Assembly (NCBI GenBank): GCA_030549495.1
Contig: JAUIRK010000952.1
Location: forward strand, 682,001-746,000
Source of the DNA: Nectonema munidae
Taxonomy: Eukaryota; Nematomorpha; Nectonematoida; Nectonematidae
Reading direction: 5' to 3'
Length of the DNA stretch: 64,000 bases
The notes beneath the pieces were generated by a model, which did not search any database, was not told the origin of the DNA, and worked only from the letters and a program-made list of their open reading frames with translations. Below are positions 12,420-24,626 of the stretch, one piece after another. Positions within the stretch are counted from its first letter, which is position 1, and the number at the start of each line of letters is the position of its first letter. A program made the translations under genes and the position numbers.

Positions 12420-12868
12420 TGTTAGCATAAGAATCAATTGAAAATTTAGCAAACAATTAAGTTATAATAGAAAACTAAAACAGAGAGTTAGAGTACATTC
12501 ATTTTTAGAAAAAAGATATTTCCAAATTAAGTTTGCTTCGAGCTGACACTTTTCTTACTCAATTCTTAGTCGTACAAATTGATCTGATAATAATGCATGT
12601 GGATCTACCCTTTTGATGTTTACAGAAAAAACCATATGTATGGAGAAGAGAGTAAACGATAAACAGAGCAAGATAAAGTAAGCACGGAAGGAAATATAGT
12701 AGGTGATGAGTATGAGGAGAAATATGAAAAACTGGGTAAAAGATCAGAAAAAATAAAGAATGAATGAAAGTATAAGAAAAGTCATTACCTCGAAAACATC
12801 TCACAAAAGAAATAGGTTTTGGATATTTTGCAAGAAAAAATTTTGGCGTATTTAGAGAGCAAGAAAAA
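12420..12868. other. non-coding stretch
   Basis: AT-rich sequence with no supported gene. The minus-strand ORF at 12559-12915 has no recognisable domain and overlaps the next MITE. Confidence 0.4.
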
Positions 12869-12980
12869 GTCGATTGAGTCGACTTTACAAAAATAAAATC
12901 GTCTGCGTTTATCAAAGCTCTTTAATACAAATCTTCTGCTTTACAGTAGATATCGTCTGATTATTCTGGTCGTTAACGGG
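12869..12980 (+). mobile_element. piggyBac-type MITE, copy 2 (left end lost)
   Basis: Nearly identical to the body of the copy at 7202-7330 from GTCGATTGAGTCGAC to the right end GGTCGTTAACGGG, followed by TTAA at 12981-12984. The first 20 bases, including the left CCCGTT end, are replaced by unrelated sequence. Confidence 0.75.
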
Positions 12981-12984
12981 TTAA

Positions 12985-13737
12985 GATAATTAAAATATAA
13001 TTATAAAATGCAAGCATTGCAAAATAAAAAATTGTGATCTTGGAAAATAAGTTTTGAACATCATAAGATAAAGAATTGGTGATTAAAAAAGAAAAATTGA
13101 AGTTTATTTGAATCAAGTTAAAAGAAAAAACAATAACAATGTAACATAATTTGGCTTCATTGTTTTATCATTGTGGATGAAAACGCAATTGAATTTTAAA
13201 ACAAAAAGAGAAAACAAACATGATTGCTGAACTCTATTACTTATACATGAGATTGCTGTTGTTGCAATAATAACAAACACAGTAAATAAGTTTTCATTTT
13301 ATTTTTGTTATGATGAAGCCTAAAAGTTTTTCGAGGATGGAAAATTTTGATTGACATTTAATATCATTAAAAATAAGTCAACATCACTGGGATGAAAATG
13401 GCAGGCAAAAACACCATTACTAAATTAAGTATATGCTATAATATCATTTTTAATTTTGATTAAAAAAAAGAAATACTTTTATAAAGAACTTTTTTTAAGT
13501 TTATCAAAGTTTAAGCTTGAAATATTTGAATTGTGTTTTGATTGAAGAGCATGTGCTCGAAAATTCCCACAAAAATATCACGAAAATTCTTTTTCTTTGT
13601 TGCAATAAAAGAAACCACGAATTAACATGATCAATAATAATCAATCGAATTAATCCATTTCATTCTACCGCTATTTCTAAATGATATAATTTATGAAAAT
13701 TTACATCTTAAAATTATAAAGTAATAAAATAAAATAT
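12985..13737. other. non-coding stretch
   Basis: AT-rich sequence without recognisable genes or repeats. Confidence 0.4.
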
Positions 13738-14115
13738 TCTAGACTGCCAAAATATATCAAGGTGCTTCTTGAAATCACTGACTTTGAGAGAATTAACTAC
13801 TTCTTCCAGCAAAGAATTCCAATCCTCAAAGGCTCTTTGTGTTAAGTAAGTTTAATGGCAATAACATTCAGATTTAAACTTATAACGATGCGATCTGGAA
13901 ATTCTTGCTGAGAACGCAGGGAAAACATTTTCTTTTATGATCTTATTTTCCTTTATACTGCTGAAGATGGTGATCATTTTTCATTTCTTTTTTTTGCTGA
14001 ACTGCGAGTAGTGAACAATTCTCACTAATATAGACGTTTTCTTGATTACCCTTTCAGACTCACCTGGACACCAGAATTCCATGAAGTAAAGATGATCTTG
14101 CTTAAAGTTAAATTA
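13738..14115 (-). mobile_element. CR1-like LINE, 3' end of the pol ORF
   Basis: The minus strand decodes to the C-terminal tail of a non-LTR retrotransposon polymerase: ENVFPAFSARISRSHRYKF, then TQRAFEDWNSLLEEVVNSL and KVSDFKKHLDIFW. The DWNSLPxEVV...FKxxLDxFW pattern is the usual carboxy end of CR1/L2-like pol proteins. At least one in-frame stop interrupts it (in CH*TYL). The upstream part (near 14000-14115) keeps VIKKTSILVRIVHYSQ. It is a short, dead, 5'-truncated copy. Confidence 0.65.
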
Positions 14116-17100
14116 AAAAAATAGATTGAAAAAGGTCAGCAGACAATGCATTTACAAGAATGCGGAGTTAAAGTTCGGTTTTATATCCAATTACTAAGTG
14201 TCGTTAGCTGGCCTTTTTGGATCATAAATTTTCATTTTCGAATAACAAGCGTTTGCTTTTGAATAAATCATTTTTATTCTTGAATTATACTGCAGCATCT
14301 AGGGCTTTGAGGAGCACAACTTTGAAGACTACGCGCGCGCTTTCCTTTTCAAAGCAATGAACAAAATAACACATATGCAAATAACAATATAACACAAAAT
14401 GGCTTGAATCGGTCACTGAGATTATAAAAAATGTTAAGTGTGCCCATTAAGAACTAAAAAAAAGCTGAATATCTTCTTCCTTTTCTTTTTTGTAACTTCA
14501 ATTTGAATTCTTCATTCCATTTAAGTTCAATAAACTCTTCCTAAAAATTTTCTTATACAGATTCCATATTACAAGAAAAAAATGAGTTATCATCCATTCT
14601 TCAATTTTCAGTTCAAACAAATCCGTAATACTGAAGAATGAAGGAAATCTCAGCTCAAATTTAAGATGAGAAAAAATAAGACTTTGATTGAAGTACCGAC
14701 TACATTAAATTCTTATCTAAAAAGGAAGCTTCAGAAAATCATTTGAATGTTTTTTTATAAAATTCTTAAATATTTGGTAAAAAATGTCCAGCTGAATAAA
14801 AAAAAGAAAAGAAAGGATAGTGAAATCGAAGGAAATTGAAATTGCGAATTTGAGAGAGACTTGTCAGGGCTTGGATATAGAGCGCTGCACTAGTTCTCAA
14901 CAGCGTTGCGGCCCACATAGCAAGATTACAGAAAAATGGGCTAATAATATCACATTAGAAGGGGTAGAATTTTGCAAATTTATTGATCATAGGTTGCATT
15001 TTAGTTTTATATCTATGAACAGTTCTTAAGTTTTCGCTGCAAACCATGTTGCTATGGCAATGGATGATTTAAACAGGGTGCAATCGTCGATCCTCTATTT
15101 TTGAGTCTATCAACGATGTAAACTCATTTCCTGATTTAGGAATTTTTTCTTCAGATCTGAAGGGTTTTATTAGTTGATACTCTTTGTCGTCTATGGATTA
15201 AAGGCAAAATTAATCCCTACATACTGTTCTATATCTACATTTCAAAATTTTAGGGTGTACAAGCATATGCACAAAACGGTTGTAACTTGTTTATGCCTGA
15301 TTTATGTGAAGAAAAATGTAATAAAAAATAAGAGTATATTTTATGATATACATATGCAGCAATTTGGGTTCAGTTTAAATAATTAAAATATAAAAATTTA
15401 ATTTTTTGTTTTATAGGAGTTAATTTAATAAACACTTTTTCGTAATAACGGATTTTTCACTCAAAGTACTACCATGTGATACGGAGCAACATATACTGAT
15501 TATTTTTACGCTATTTGGCCTCTATATTGACACGGTAGAAACAGCATTCCTTGGATATAGATTTCGCCATTCTTCCATCAGGGGGGTATTCGAAAAAGAA
15601 GCACCTAGAAATTACAAGATAGTAGCTGAAAAAGATAAAAAAAAGGAATGTTAAGAACCGAAAGACGTGGATCAGCAAAGCTTGCTCTACAAGAATGGAA
15701 CAAATTGTACTGTAAAATGCTCTCTTCTGACGGCACAGAAGAAAATCGCTACTTGAGAAATGAAGCCATACTTTGAATCGGAGCAAAAGGGTGATTATAA
15801 AATATCGATAGTAATCCCAATCGAAAGAGGATTCCCCTTCAAAATATGAAGAACAAAAAAGAAATAGAAAACAAAAAAGGAGCGAAATTCATGTAAACAT
15901 CAGATTTTCTTATAAAAAAAGTCTTCATAATCATCTCATCTCTTAAATATCCCCAACGGAGATTTAAAGAAAATGGTGCGCTAGGTACAGGATTTTCTTT
16001 AAGTGGGAAAAATATTTAGCGACTTCGAATTCGATTCACTTATTTATAATTTTTCGACTCCGATGACTCCACCTACTTGTAATTTTTGAGACTGGAAGTC
16101 CATTTTTGTAAAATTTTCTGTTATAAATTTTTTAAATCTCCAATAAGTGTGATGACATGCACCATATTTCAAAGTCATTTGTGAATGTTAATTTTAAATA
16201 GTCATTTAAGGATTTCCTGAGTTTTAGACACTTGTACTTTGTTTTTGCAAGCAAAAAGTTGAATCTATTTTCTTAAACATAGCTTATTAATATGTTATAT
16301 TGGTTTGTATTTGTAATTTAGTGTCATTCTTGAATTGTATTAAAAAAGATTTTCAAAATATTGTGTATAACAATTTTAACTAAGATAAAATAATAGGATT
16401 CATAAACTAAATGTATCTTTAATTTTTTTCTAAAGATAATTGGTTCAAAAATTTTTCCTAAAAACTTTCTATTCATAACTGAGTTCACTCTTTAATTATA
16501 CTGATTTTTTTAGCCTTTTTTATGGGTTGCAATTTTCAAAAATACAAGATTGGGACTAAAATGATAAATATTTTTATGACTCATTTTTGCACACTAAAAG
16601 GAGTATCTATCAATTTATTTTTTCTAACATATATTAGTATAACTATTTATGAAATCGGAGTCGCAATATTACGACTCCGACTACTTCTCAAAAGAGGCAC
16701 AGTATACACCCATATTTATCAACATCAAGAAATTTGAAAGATATTAAAACCACATTGCAAATATTTAAACATATGGTTACGAAAAAAAGCATTCCTATTG
16801 AATCAGAAAAAAAGAATAGATTCATCTTTCTTGGTGCCCAAACAAGTAAAGTAACCCAGCTTGATAGCAAACGACTTTATGTAAAGAATTTCTTGTGCCC
16901 CCATTCATCAGAATTCGGCCATAATAAAATAACCGTCCCATCCCCATTGATTAGCGGAATCCAAGAAGGAACTTATCAAAGGCGTTTACACTTAGCTTAT
17001 TCAGTCATATCAGTATAATTACAAACCACGTTTATATCTCAAAATGAGATTTTGTCAATAGACAAAAAAACATAAGTTTGAAAACTCGCCGATATCTTAA

Positions 17101-17273
17101 GCAATTTCGTAAGTTAACAAAAAAGTAATAAAAATATTCTTTGAATGAGTTTTTAATTGATCAAGGAGTTTAAAAAAAATACCTAGGAATTTTATAATTT
17201 GAGTTCAAAATAGAGTTTAGTAAATTTAAAAAAGAAATTTAAAATTATAAAAGTATATTAAAAAATAATTTTA
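14116..17273. other. intergenic with degraded transposon pieces
   Basis: No supported gene. TTTGAGGAGCACAACTTTGA and GCGCTTTCCTTTTCAAAGCA near 14309-14365 look like a worn piggyBac-type MITE. CACTAGTTCTCAACAGCGTT then GCGGCCCAC near 14888-14920 looks like a hAT end. GGTGCAATCGTCGATCCTCT near 15078 could be a very degraded reverse transcriptase motif (QGAIVDPLF). ORFs at 14820, 15174, 15511 (minus), 16522 and 16734 were not recognised. Words such as CGGAGTCG recur near 16040-16680. Confidence 0.35.
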
Positions 17274-17335
17274 TGTCACGGGTTCGAATACATTTATAAA
17301 TTCTACTCGTAGTTCGATACAATTGAAAGAAATCA
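17274..17335 (+). repeat. SINE fragment (B box and body)
   Basis: GTCACGGGTTCGAATAC is a pol III B-box-like string, followed 22 bases on by TAGTTCGATACAA. The same order and near-identical spacing occurs in the SINE at 37026-37171. The A-box half and the tail are absent. Confidence 0.5.
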
Positions 17336-19018
17336 TGATTTAGATTAAATCAATATGTGGATAATTATGTATATATAAAGGATATTTCTTATATTTTAAT
17401 TTAGAAGAAGAGATTTATTTATCAAATAAAATTTTGAATAAAGACAAAATTACAATTTAGTCTTGCAATCGTTGATATATAATTTAGAAAGAAATAAAGA
17501 AAGCAAGAAAATTTAATTGAATTAATTTTATTGTAAAACAAAATATTTGTTAAATATAAAAGTTATTTCATTATCTGCTCCTGCAAATGTAAGATTTAAA
17601 GGAAAATTTATCCTTTAGAATGATCTTTCTTCAAGAGAATGTCAGAGATTCATATAAATAAAAAAAAAACTATTTTCGGAGGAGAATAGGAAAAAATTTT
17701 TTTGTTAAATTGTAATCACCTCACTACCTTCTAATTAACAAGCGAACCAAAACAAAAACTGATATTACTTGATCTGATTTATTATTTGTACACTATTCTA
17801 TTAAGATTGAGTTGATTCAAAATTCTTCTATTTCATCCTTAATTATCCGAATAAAACTTTGGCTAGAAGAAATTCTTGATATAATGATGAAGATAACTAA
17901 TTAGAAGATATATGTCTTTTCATAAACTCATCATGCATTTCTCTGTAAGTACAATTTATAGCTTTCATGAGCTTGATAAAGTAGTTTTATTACAGCAGAA
18001 ATAGTACATTTCAATTAAAAAATATATACTTTCAGTAAATTTTCAAATAGTTAGTCTTTGATGAAAAGAAACTGGCAAGCAGGATCTAAAATTGAATGAA
18101 TAGAAAAGGAGATTTTATTTGTTTGAGACCTTCCGGTTAAGACATGGAGAGACAGTAATTACTACTCATCGTATAAAATAAATCATTTATTCATTATTAT
18201 TGTTTTCACCAGTTTTTGTAACTGATGGTCACAAATGAAGATTTAGTTTCGGATGTTATAGTATTGAAACAAATGCTGGAGTAACAAAAAGTCTTATCGA
18301 GAGATAAAAAGTAGGCTAACGTGCGATAGTGCTGTCCAGAGAGGGCTAGCGTCTTGGAAGTAATTAAAAGATGGAAAATATCATTTTTATTAATATTTAT
18401 TGTATATTACTCCGGTGAGTATAATTTGAAACAGATAGACCAATCATGCAATTGTGTTTTTTTATAAAACAAGGATTTAACACTAAAAATAGAAATGACA
18501 AAATTCTATTAAATTTAACCTAAATATTATGTTGGAAAACACCTATCACTTATTCAGCAAGGGCTAGGCAAAAACTTTTAGCACGGCGCAGTTTATTGAG
18601 AGCGATAATCAGTGACATGCTCGTCATTACAACAACATATTCTTTTTGACAGAATTATTTCAGACACCATATAACAGATTCTCAACAAAAGTAAAAGATT
18701 TTTTAAATAGGGCATAAATATTGCGAATTTCCATATAATATAAATAGTTTATAATGTACTACCTTGTGTATTTTAATTCGTTCTGAACAAGAAAGTGTTA
18801 CTATAAAAAGTCACAGACAAGAAATCTATTTATTACTAAGAGTGGAACTAAAGGATTCTTCTGAATCTCTCCTCTCAACAGTTGTAAGCAGGGCTGGTTC
18901 CTAACAAATGAATTAGTTAGATGGATTGATTATTTCTATTGAGACACTTTGCCCAATAATATTAAATTTTAAAATTTATATGTTAAAATTATAATAATAT
19001 ATGCAAACATAAGAAGGA
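17336..19018. other. non-coding stretch
   Basis: AT-rich and without recognised genes. ATAATTTGAAACAGATAGAC then CAATCATGC near 18420-18455 resembles the reverse complement of about 42450-42500, so a low-copy repeat is likely there. Confidence 0.35.
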
Positions 19019-19768
19019 TTGAATAAATTACTTGAAAAGATATATGACTTAGGTAAACTCTACGGCATTAAGAAAACAAAATGTATGAAAGTAGACAAAA
19101 ATGGAAACACACACGTTTTAGTGAAATTAAAAGAAGAAAAAATTGAATGTGTACAAAATTTCAAATATCTCGGAATAAACTTAACAAGTGACGGAAGAGA
19201 TGACAAGGAAATATCATGTTGGGTTGAAATGGCAAGACAAGCGTTCTATAAATATGAAAAACTCCTGAAATATAGGCTCAGCTTGATACTAAAACGAAAA
19301 TTTTTGGAATCATACGTATGGTCTATCTTGAGATATGAAGTGAAACTCGGATATTGAAAGAGAGCAGTAGTAAAAAGTTTGAAGCTTTTCAAATGTGGTG
19401 TTACAGAAGAATTCTCAGAATATTTTGGACAGCCCATGTGACGAACCTTGAAGTACTGAAAAGAATGAAAATAATGAACACATGTCTTTTGAAATGCATT
19501 GAAAAAAGAAAAATAGCATTTATCGGGCACATACTGAGAGGTAGTGGCGGAAAAGAGTTGAAAGAAATCACGAAAACTTTTGGATAGGCAAAAGGGAAAG
19601 GAAGTGGAAGAAAAAGAATAAATTGGTTTGAGGAAGGAAGACGAATGACAGAAGGAAATTACGAAGAACTGAAGAGACTTGCAAATGATAGAGAAAAATA
19701 CAGAAAGAAATGTCAAGAATATAGTGAAGAAAGGGTTCATGCCAACCTTCTAAAACGAAGAGGCTAAA
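19019..19768 (+). mobile_element. RTE-like LINE, C-terminal fragment
   Basis: It encodes the region after the reverse transcriptase palm of an RTE-like endonuclease-reverse transcriptase: NFKYLGINLTSDGRDDKEI, then RKFLESYVWSILRYE. After a frame change come KFEAFQMWCYRRILRI and KIAFIGHILRG, and a basic tail (GKGSGRKRINWFEEGRRM). It is related in layout to the C-terminal part of the element at 29.4-32.1 kb, but different in sequence. At least one frameshift (near 19355) and an in-frame stop (near 19585) make it a pseudogene. It is 5'-truncated. The opposite-strand ORFs are shadows. Confidence 0.75.
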
Positions 19769-20337
19769 TAAAAGAAGAATGTTCAAATTTTTAGCAAATA
19801 AATTTTACCAAACTAAAATAGAAAAGCAACGAGTCATCTTAAATAATCTTCTTAATATTGCTACTTACACATATATTGAGTCAGTTAAGTTAATTGTTTC
19901 AAAATACATTTAGGATTTGGATTTTGGAATTGACAAGTATCCAGGCGTGAATTAAAATTTCGCCATTTTAAATAGAAAGTGAAAGTCTAAAATATTTGAA
20001 ATTTTTTTTATACAATTAGCTATCGTAATTGAGATGGTGTAATTACATAATAATGAAATTATCTGTATAGAAAATAATAACAGAAGTGCAAAATAAATTA
20101 TATACAAATTAAACGCATTCGATTAAACAAATATTAAGTTATAGAAGATAACCTAGGATACTTTTAATCTACTCAAATGAGTACAGCGGTACCTTATCGC
20201 AAACCCATCATTTACCATTTTCACAATATAATAAGAGGGAATTTTTTAAGAACAAATAACTTTTATGAATAAAATTACATTAATTTATCCTATATAAGTT
20301 TAACTAATAAAATATTTAAAGGAATTGTTTATTTTTT
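19769..20337. other. non-coding stretch
   Basis: AT-rich. No gene or repeat recognised. Confidence 0.4.
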
Positions 20338-20740
20338 GAGAAGAGCTGTCATATGTAAATAACTTTTTTGACAGGTTTGAAGGATTTTTATAAAAAAATG
20401 AATATCACCACTGAATTTAGCATGTTTGAAAATGGATGTATAAAAAACATTATATAATTATTTAAATCAAAAAGCTTCTTTTTGAGATAAGCTGTCACAT
20501 TTAGATCAATTTTTTGACAGGTTGATTGATTTTCATAAAAAATTAATATCACCATTGAATTCAGCATATTTGAAAATGGGTATAAATGTGTAAAAAACTT
20601 TATATAATTTTTTAGATAAAAAGTTTCTTTTTGATATGAGCTGTCACATTTAGTCAATTTTTAGATAGGTTTGATTGATTTTCATAAAAAATGAATATCA
20701 CCACTGAATTCAGCATATTTGAAAATGGGTAAAAATGAAA
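20338..20740. repeat. tandem repeat, about 147-bp unit, 2.7 copies
   Basis: Units begin with AGCTGTCAYAT at about 20344, 20490 and 20639, giving periods of 146 and 149 bp. Each unit carries TTTTTGACAGGTT, GATTTTCATAAAAAATGAAT, ATCACCACTGAATT and CATATTTGAAAATGGGT. The minus-strand ORF across it simply reads the repeat. Confidence 0.85.
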
Positions 20741-20908
20741 CAAAGAAATTCTATTACCTACATATTAATTTTATTGATATGTAAAGCACACTAATAATAT
20801 AAAAGAAAACACAATAAAATATTTATAGATTTTGTTAAAATAGTTAAAAAGAATTCAAGATTACCTTAAGAATATGAAAACGCCAAAAAAAAAATTATAA
20901 TAAAAAGA

Positions 20909-22840
20909 CTAACTTTGACAAGCATAGCAATATGCTTTTTTGCACGTTGCGTCATATTGATGAATGAGATATCCCTTAATCATAGATTTGAAATTATACA
21001 TGGAAGTATAAACAAGGTCAAATTCACGAAGAAAATCTTTCCAAAAATTATAGCTATATATTTCAAAAAAGGTCATGACTTTCGATGTATATAATATGGA
21101 ATAGCAAATTTTTCTGAAGATCTCAAAATTATTGTGTATATTGACAGTTGGATGAAAACCAATTTTCATTGATTGCAGGGATTGTTTTATTACTAAATTT
21201 ATAAACAAACTTTGACATTTGAATAGAATTTTAATTTCAATAAATTATAATGAATAAAATAGAATGTAGTATGACTATTGTATTTTAATCTAAAGACAGT
21301 CCTTAAGATACTTTTTGTAGTTTTTCAAGTTTGGAAATATTTGTATGTCCCCATTTTGTTACACTGTAATACAGATGTGGTAAAATTAAGGACTTATATA
21401 ACAATAACTTTATGTTAACAGTAAATTCATTTTTAAATCTTCGTAATATTGCATCTATACTATTCTATTTTATTGATAAAAGATTCACATGATCGTCCCA
21501 TTACAACTTTTCATTAATAACCAAACCTAAAAAATTTGTTTTGTTCACAAACTCAATACCTATTTTATTCAATTTCAAGTTATGATGAATCTTTCTTTTG
21601 TATGAAAATAATATAGCCTTACACTTTGAAGAATTACCTTTCAGAGAATTAAAATTGCACCAATTCATGACTGAAATTATGTTTGAGCATATTTGATCTG
21701 ACATATTATCAACATCTTTACTAGTATTTTCAATTTTTGAAAGAGGTAGAATAAGAGTTATGTCGTCAGCAAAAAGATAAAAGTCAAGCAAATGATTTGA
21801 CTTAGGGATATCATTAATGTAAAGACAAAACAGTGGGCCCAAAATAGACACCTGTGGTACCCCTGAGAGGATTAATCTGATAGAAGGTTTCGTATTGTTC
21901 TCATAAACAAGATACTTTCTAGATGAAAAATACGAGTTGAAAAAAGCTAATGATGAATCAGAAAAAAAGCCTTTGACAGATCCAAAATAGCGCTAACACA
22001 TCATTAGATTATTCTAAATAATGTTGAATATTTTGTATAAACAGAGCATGAAGATAATCTGTGCTATAATTCGATCTAAATTCAAACTGGTTTCTAAAAA
22101 GTAGGTTATTCTTCTTTATATAGGAATATATTTGTTTAAAAAGAATTTTTTCAAAAACCTTCGAAATGGTATTAATCAAACTAATAGGTCTATAATAATT
22201 AACAATCAACGACCTATTTCCTTTTTTAAAAACCGGCATAAGTTATGCTAACTTGAATGCACTTGGATAAACGCTGTACTCAATACATGAATTAAAAGCA
22301 ATGACCAAAAATGTTATAATATCGCTTATCATCGAACTTAATTTGTATACACAGAGGTTGTTAACAACAGAGGACTTTTTAGACTTTATGCCGTTTAATG
22401 GAATAAGAACGTCATTATCGTTAACTTTTGAGAAATGGAAAGAGTGATTAGCAATGTCAAGGTATTTGATGAATTCGTTATTAGATGTATCATTATTAAA
22501 TTATTGGTAGATAGAAAATGCTCATTAAAATAGTCGGATATGACTTTCTCATTTTTTTCATCAAATTTTCAATCAATTTTGATTGGAAAATCATTCTCCT
22601 TCTCACGTTTTATTATTTTATTTATCTTATCCCAACCATTTTTAGAGGTTCTTTGCACTTGAAAATTTTGGTATAGTAATCATGTTTCAACATTTAAATT
22701 TTAGCTTTAACCTTATTTCTATGAAAAATAAACTTGCTTTTTCGTATTTTCAGCATTCTTTTTCAACTTTCTATGATAGCAATCTCTATATTCCTTTATT
22801 AATTTTAGACCACTCTGGTTTTCTTCAAATAAATAAACAA
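20909..22840 (-). mobile_element. Jockey/CR1-type LINE pol relic
   Basis: A non-LTR retrotransposon polymerase relic on the minus strand. From the 5' side: YLDIANHSFHFSKVNDNDV (about 22470), VFKKGNRSLIVNYYRPISLI with STISKVFEKILF-like sequence (22239-22009), SGVPQVSILGPLFCLYINDI and FADDITLILPLSK (the polymerase active site, FADD, near 21770), FNSLKGNSSKCKAILF, and a KTNFLGLVINEKL segment. At 21208-20909 the C-terminal tail (FFEIYSYNFWKDF) is still readable. The frame is broken several times, so it is dead. The clade is inferred from motif style only. Confidence 0.8.
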
Positions 22841-22971
22841 ATCGTTAAATGAACACACGAGAAAAGAGAAAATAAAGTGGAAAGAAAGAAAAAGTCTCTC
22901 TTTTCTTGTGTTCTTTTAACGATTTGTTTATTTACATGAAGAAGAAGGAGAGTGGTCGAAAATTAATAAAG
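22794..22971. repeat. fold-back palindrome, 77-bp arms
   Basis: The left arm 22794-22870 and right arm 22895-22971 are inverted copies with only scattered mismatches, separated by 24 bp. Shared words include CTTTATTAATTTT, GACCACTCT and AAATAAACAAATCGTTAAA. The left arm overlaps the 5' side of the LINE relic, so the right arm is an inverted duplicate of LINE-edge sequence. Confidence 0.85.
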
Positions 22972-23744
22972 TTTTCTATACTTGTTTGAATGGTTTACAC
23001 ATTATAGAGATCAACTTTTATTCATGATTTCTCAACAATACTTTTTTTAACATTTTATAAACATGATTTTAATCAAAATATTCAAGTATATAATAAGGAT
23101 AAATAACTTCTCATTTTTGAAGCTGAGTTTTTAATTCTTTTCTAGTGCTTTGAATGCAAGCATTTGATAATATTTTAAAAAAAAAGGCGTATGGTAATCA
23201 CTAAACAAAAACAAATTTGCTATCACTTCCACAAAACAATTTTATATCAAACTTTGCCAACTAATTGTCTATAATTTATTTTTCTTCTATCTAGATTTTA
23301 ATCAGTAGCATCACGATAAGAGCTTTATTCTTTGACTAACTTTAGCACTAATTACGTCAATTTTAATAATTAGTTCATTACTTTCTTCGATAATTGGCAT
23401 CATAGCACTTTCCCTTTTTTCAGAAGTCATTTTTGTAATTGATCATTTTACCAGGTCGTTCATTCACTTCACTGAAATGACATGCAGAAATTTGAATTGT
23501 TTATGATAGATTGCTCAATATATATATATATATAAGGTTCCAGGTGTTATATATATTCTTTAACTTTTCATTTGATATATTTCTTATTACCATATTTGTG
23601 AAAATAAAATCAAAAGCTTATTTTAAATCTTCACATAATTTATCTATAAGAACAGAACCGTACCTTTACATTGAATCTCTTCTTTCGGGCAGTTTATATT
23701 AGACTGAGAATTTATAGACCATAATCGTTGAAGCCACGTGAGTT
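22972..23744. other. non-coding stretch
   Basis: AT-rich with a short (TA)n at about 23518-23534. No gene recognised. Confidence 0.4.
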
Positions 23745-24090
23745 TTTATTTGACATATCTTGCTTAGATTCATTTTCCTATACAACAGATTTATCCCCAA
23801 GTCTTTAGGTGCAACAAATTCGATTACACTCTCCAATATCTTTATAGAATAAACTTTTCGATTTATACCTTATTTTTCACGCTAGCAAAGAATCTCAAAT
23901 TGTTTTTCTGCTTTGAATAGTTTTCTAACCACTCCATCAAAGCTACTTTTTTCCTATACACCAAATTTTAAAGTTTTTAACTAAACCGCAATCAAAAAGA
24001 GTTGACAAACCTATTTTTGAATGTGCGGCCTAATTGTCATCAAGAAGCAGACTTATTTTTGCCTTCTGATATATCTTCTGAGTTTAGTTA
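23745..24090 (-). mobile_element. pogo/Tigger-like transposase fragment
   Basis: The minus strand decodes AKISLLLDDN*AAHSKIG, which fits the second catalytic Asp region of pogo/Tigger DDE transposases (KILLLLDNCPAH). It is followed by CGLVKNFKIWCI, resembling the downstream QGVIKNFK motif, and KVALMEWLENYSKQ. The 40-50 residues usual between the two motifs are missing, and stops interrupt the frame. This is a worn fragment assigned by motif only. Confidence 0.5.
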
Positions 24091-24188
24091 GAAGAGGAAA
24101 TACTAACTTATGAAAATGAATATAAGATTCCTATTGTTTAGTATTATACAATTTTATTTTAATAAACAATAGCAGTAAATTATATTAA

Positions 24189-24316
24189 CCCGTTAACGAC
24201 CAGAATAATCAGACGATATCAAATGTAAAGCAGAAGATTTGTATTAAAGAGCTTTGATAAATGCAGACGATTTTATTTTTGTAAAGTCGACTTAATCGAC
24301 ATTGGGCGTGAACGGG
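24189..24316 (-). mobile_element. piggyBac-type MITE, copy 3 (best preserved)
   Basis: 128 bp flanked by perfect TTAA at 24185-24188 and 24317-24320. The ends CCCGTTAACGACC and (reverse complement) CCCGTTCACGCCC are inverted. The interior carries ATCAGACGATATC, AAAGCAGAAGATTT and GCAGACGATTTTAT. It is the reverse complement of copies 1 and 2. Confidence 0.9.
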
Positions 24317-24626
24317 TTAAATGATTAAAAATAAAAAATAAATAGTAATATTACTATATGAATAGTAAAAAAGTAGTAAAGCTAATTTTTACTATATATA
24401 AGGTTCCATTACTGTCTATAAAAGGAATACGCATTAATATTACTATTTCAAAAAAATAAAATGATTTCTTATTTAAATAGTTAAAATTACTCCCCAAAAT
24501 TTGAGATAAATTGTAAATAAAAATTTTCAAATCATTTTTCCAAAAATCTTATTAAGTTGTAAATTTACTTTTTTAAATATTTAGTAGATATTAAACCACT
24601 TGATAATAATTTTACCCATGCTGACA

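Noticed and set aside
20388-20657. 89-codon minus-strand ORF
   Set aside because: Reads the 147-bp tandem repeat, with its own sequence duplicated inside.
20338-20740. CRISPR-like array
   Set aside because: Repeat units are contiguous about 147-bp tandems without spacers, in a eukaryotic context.
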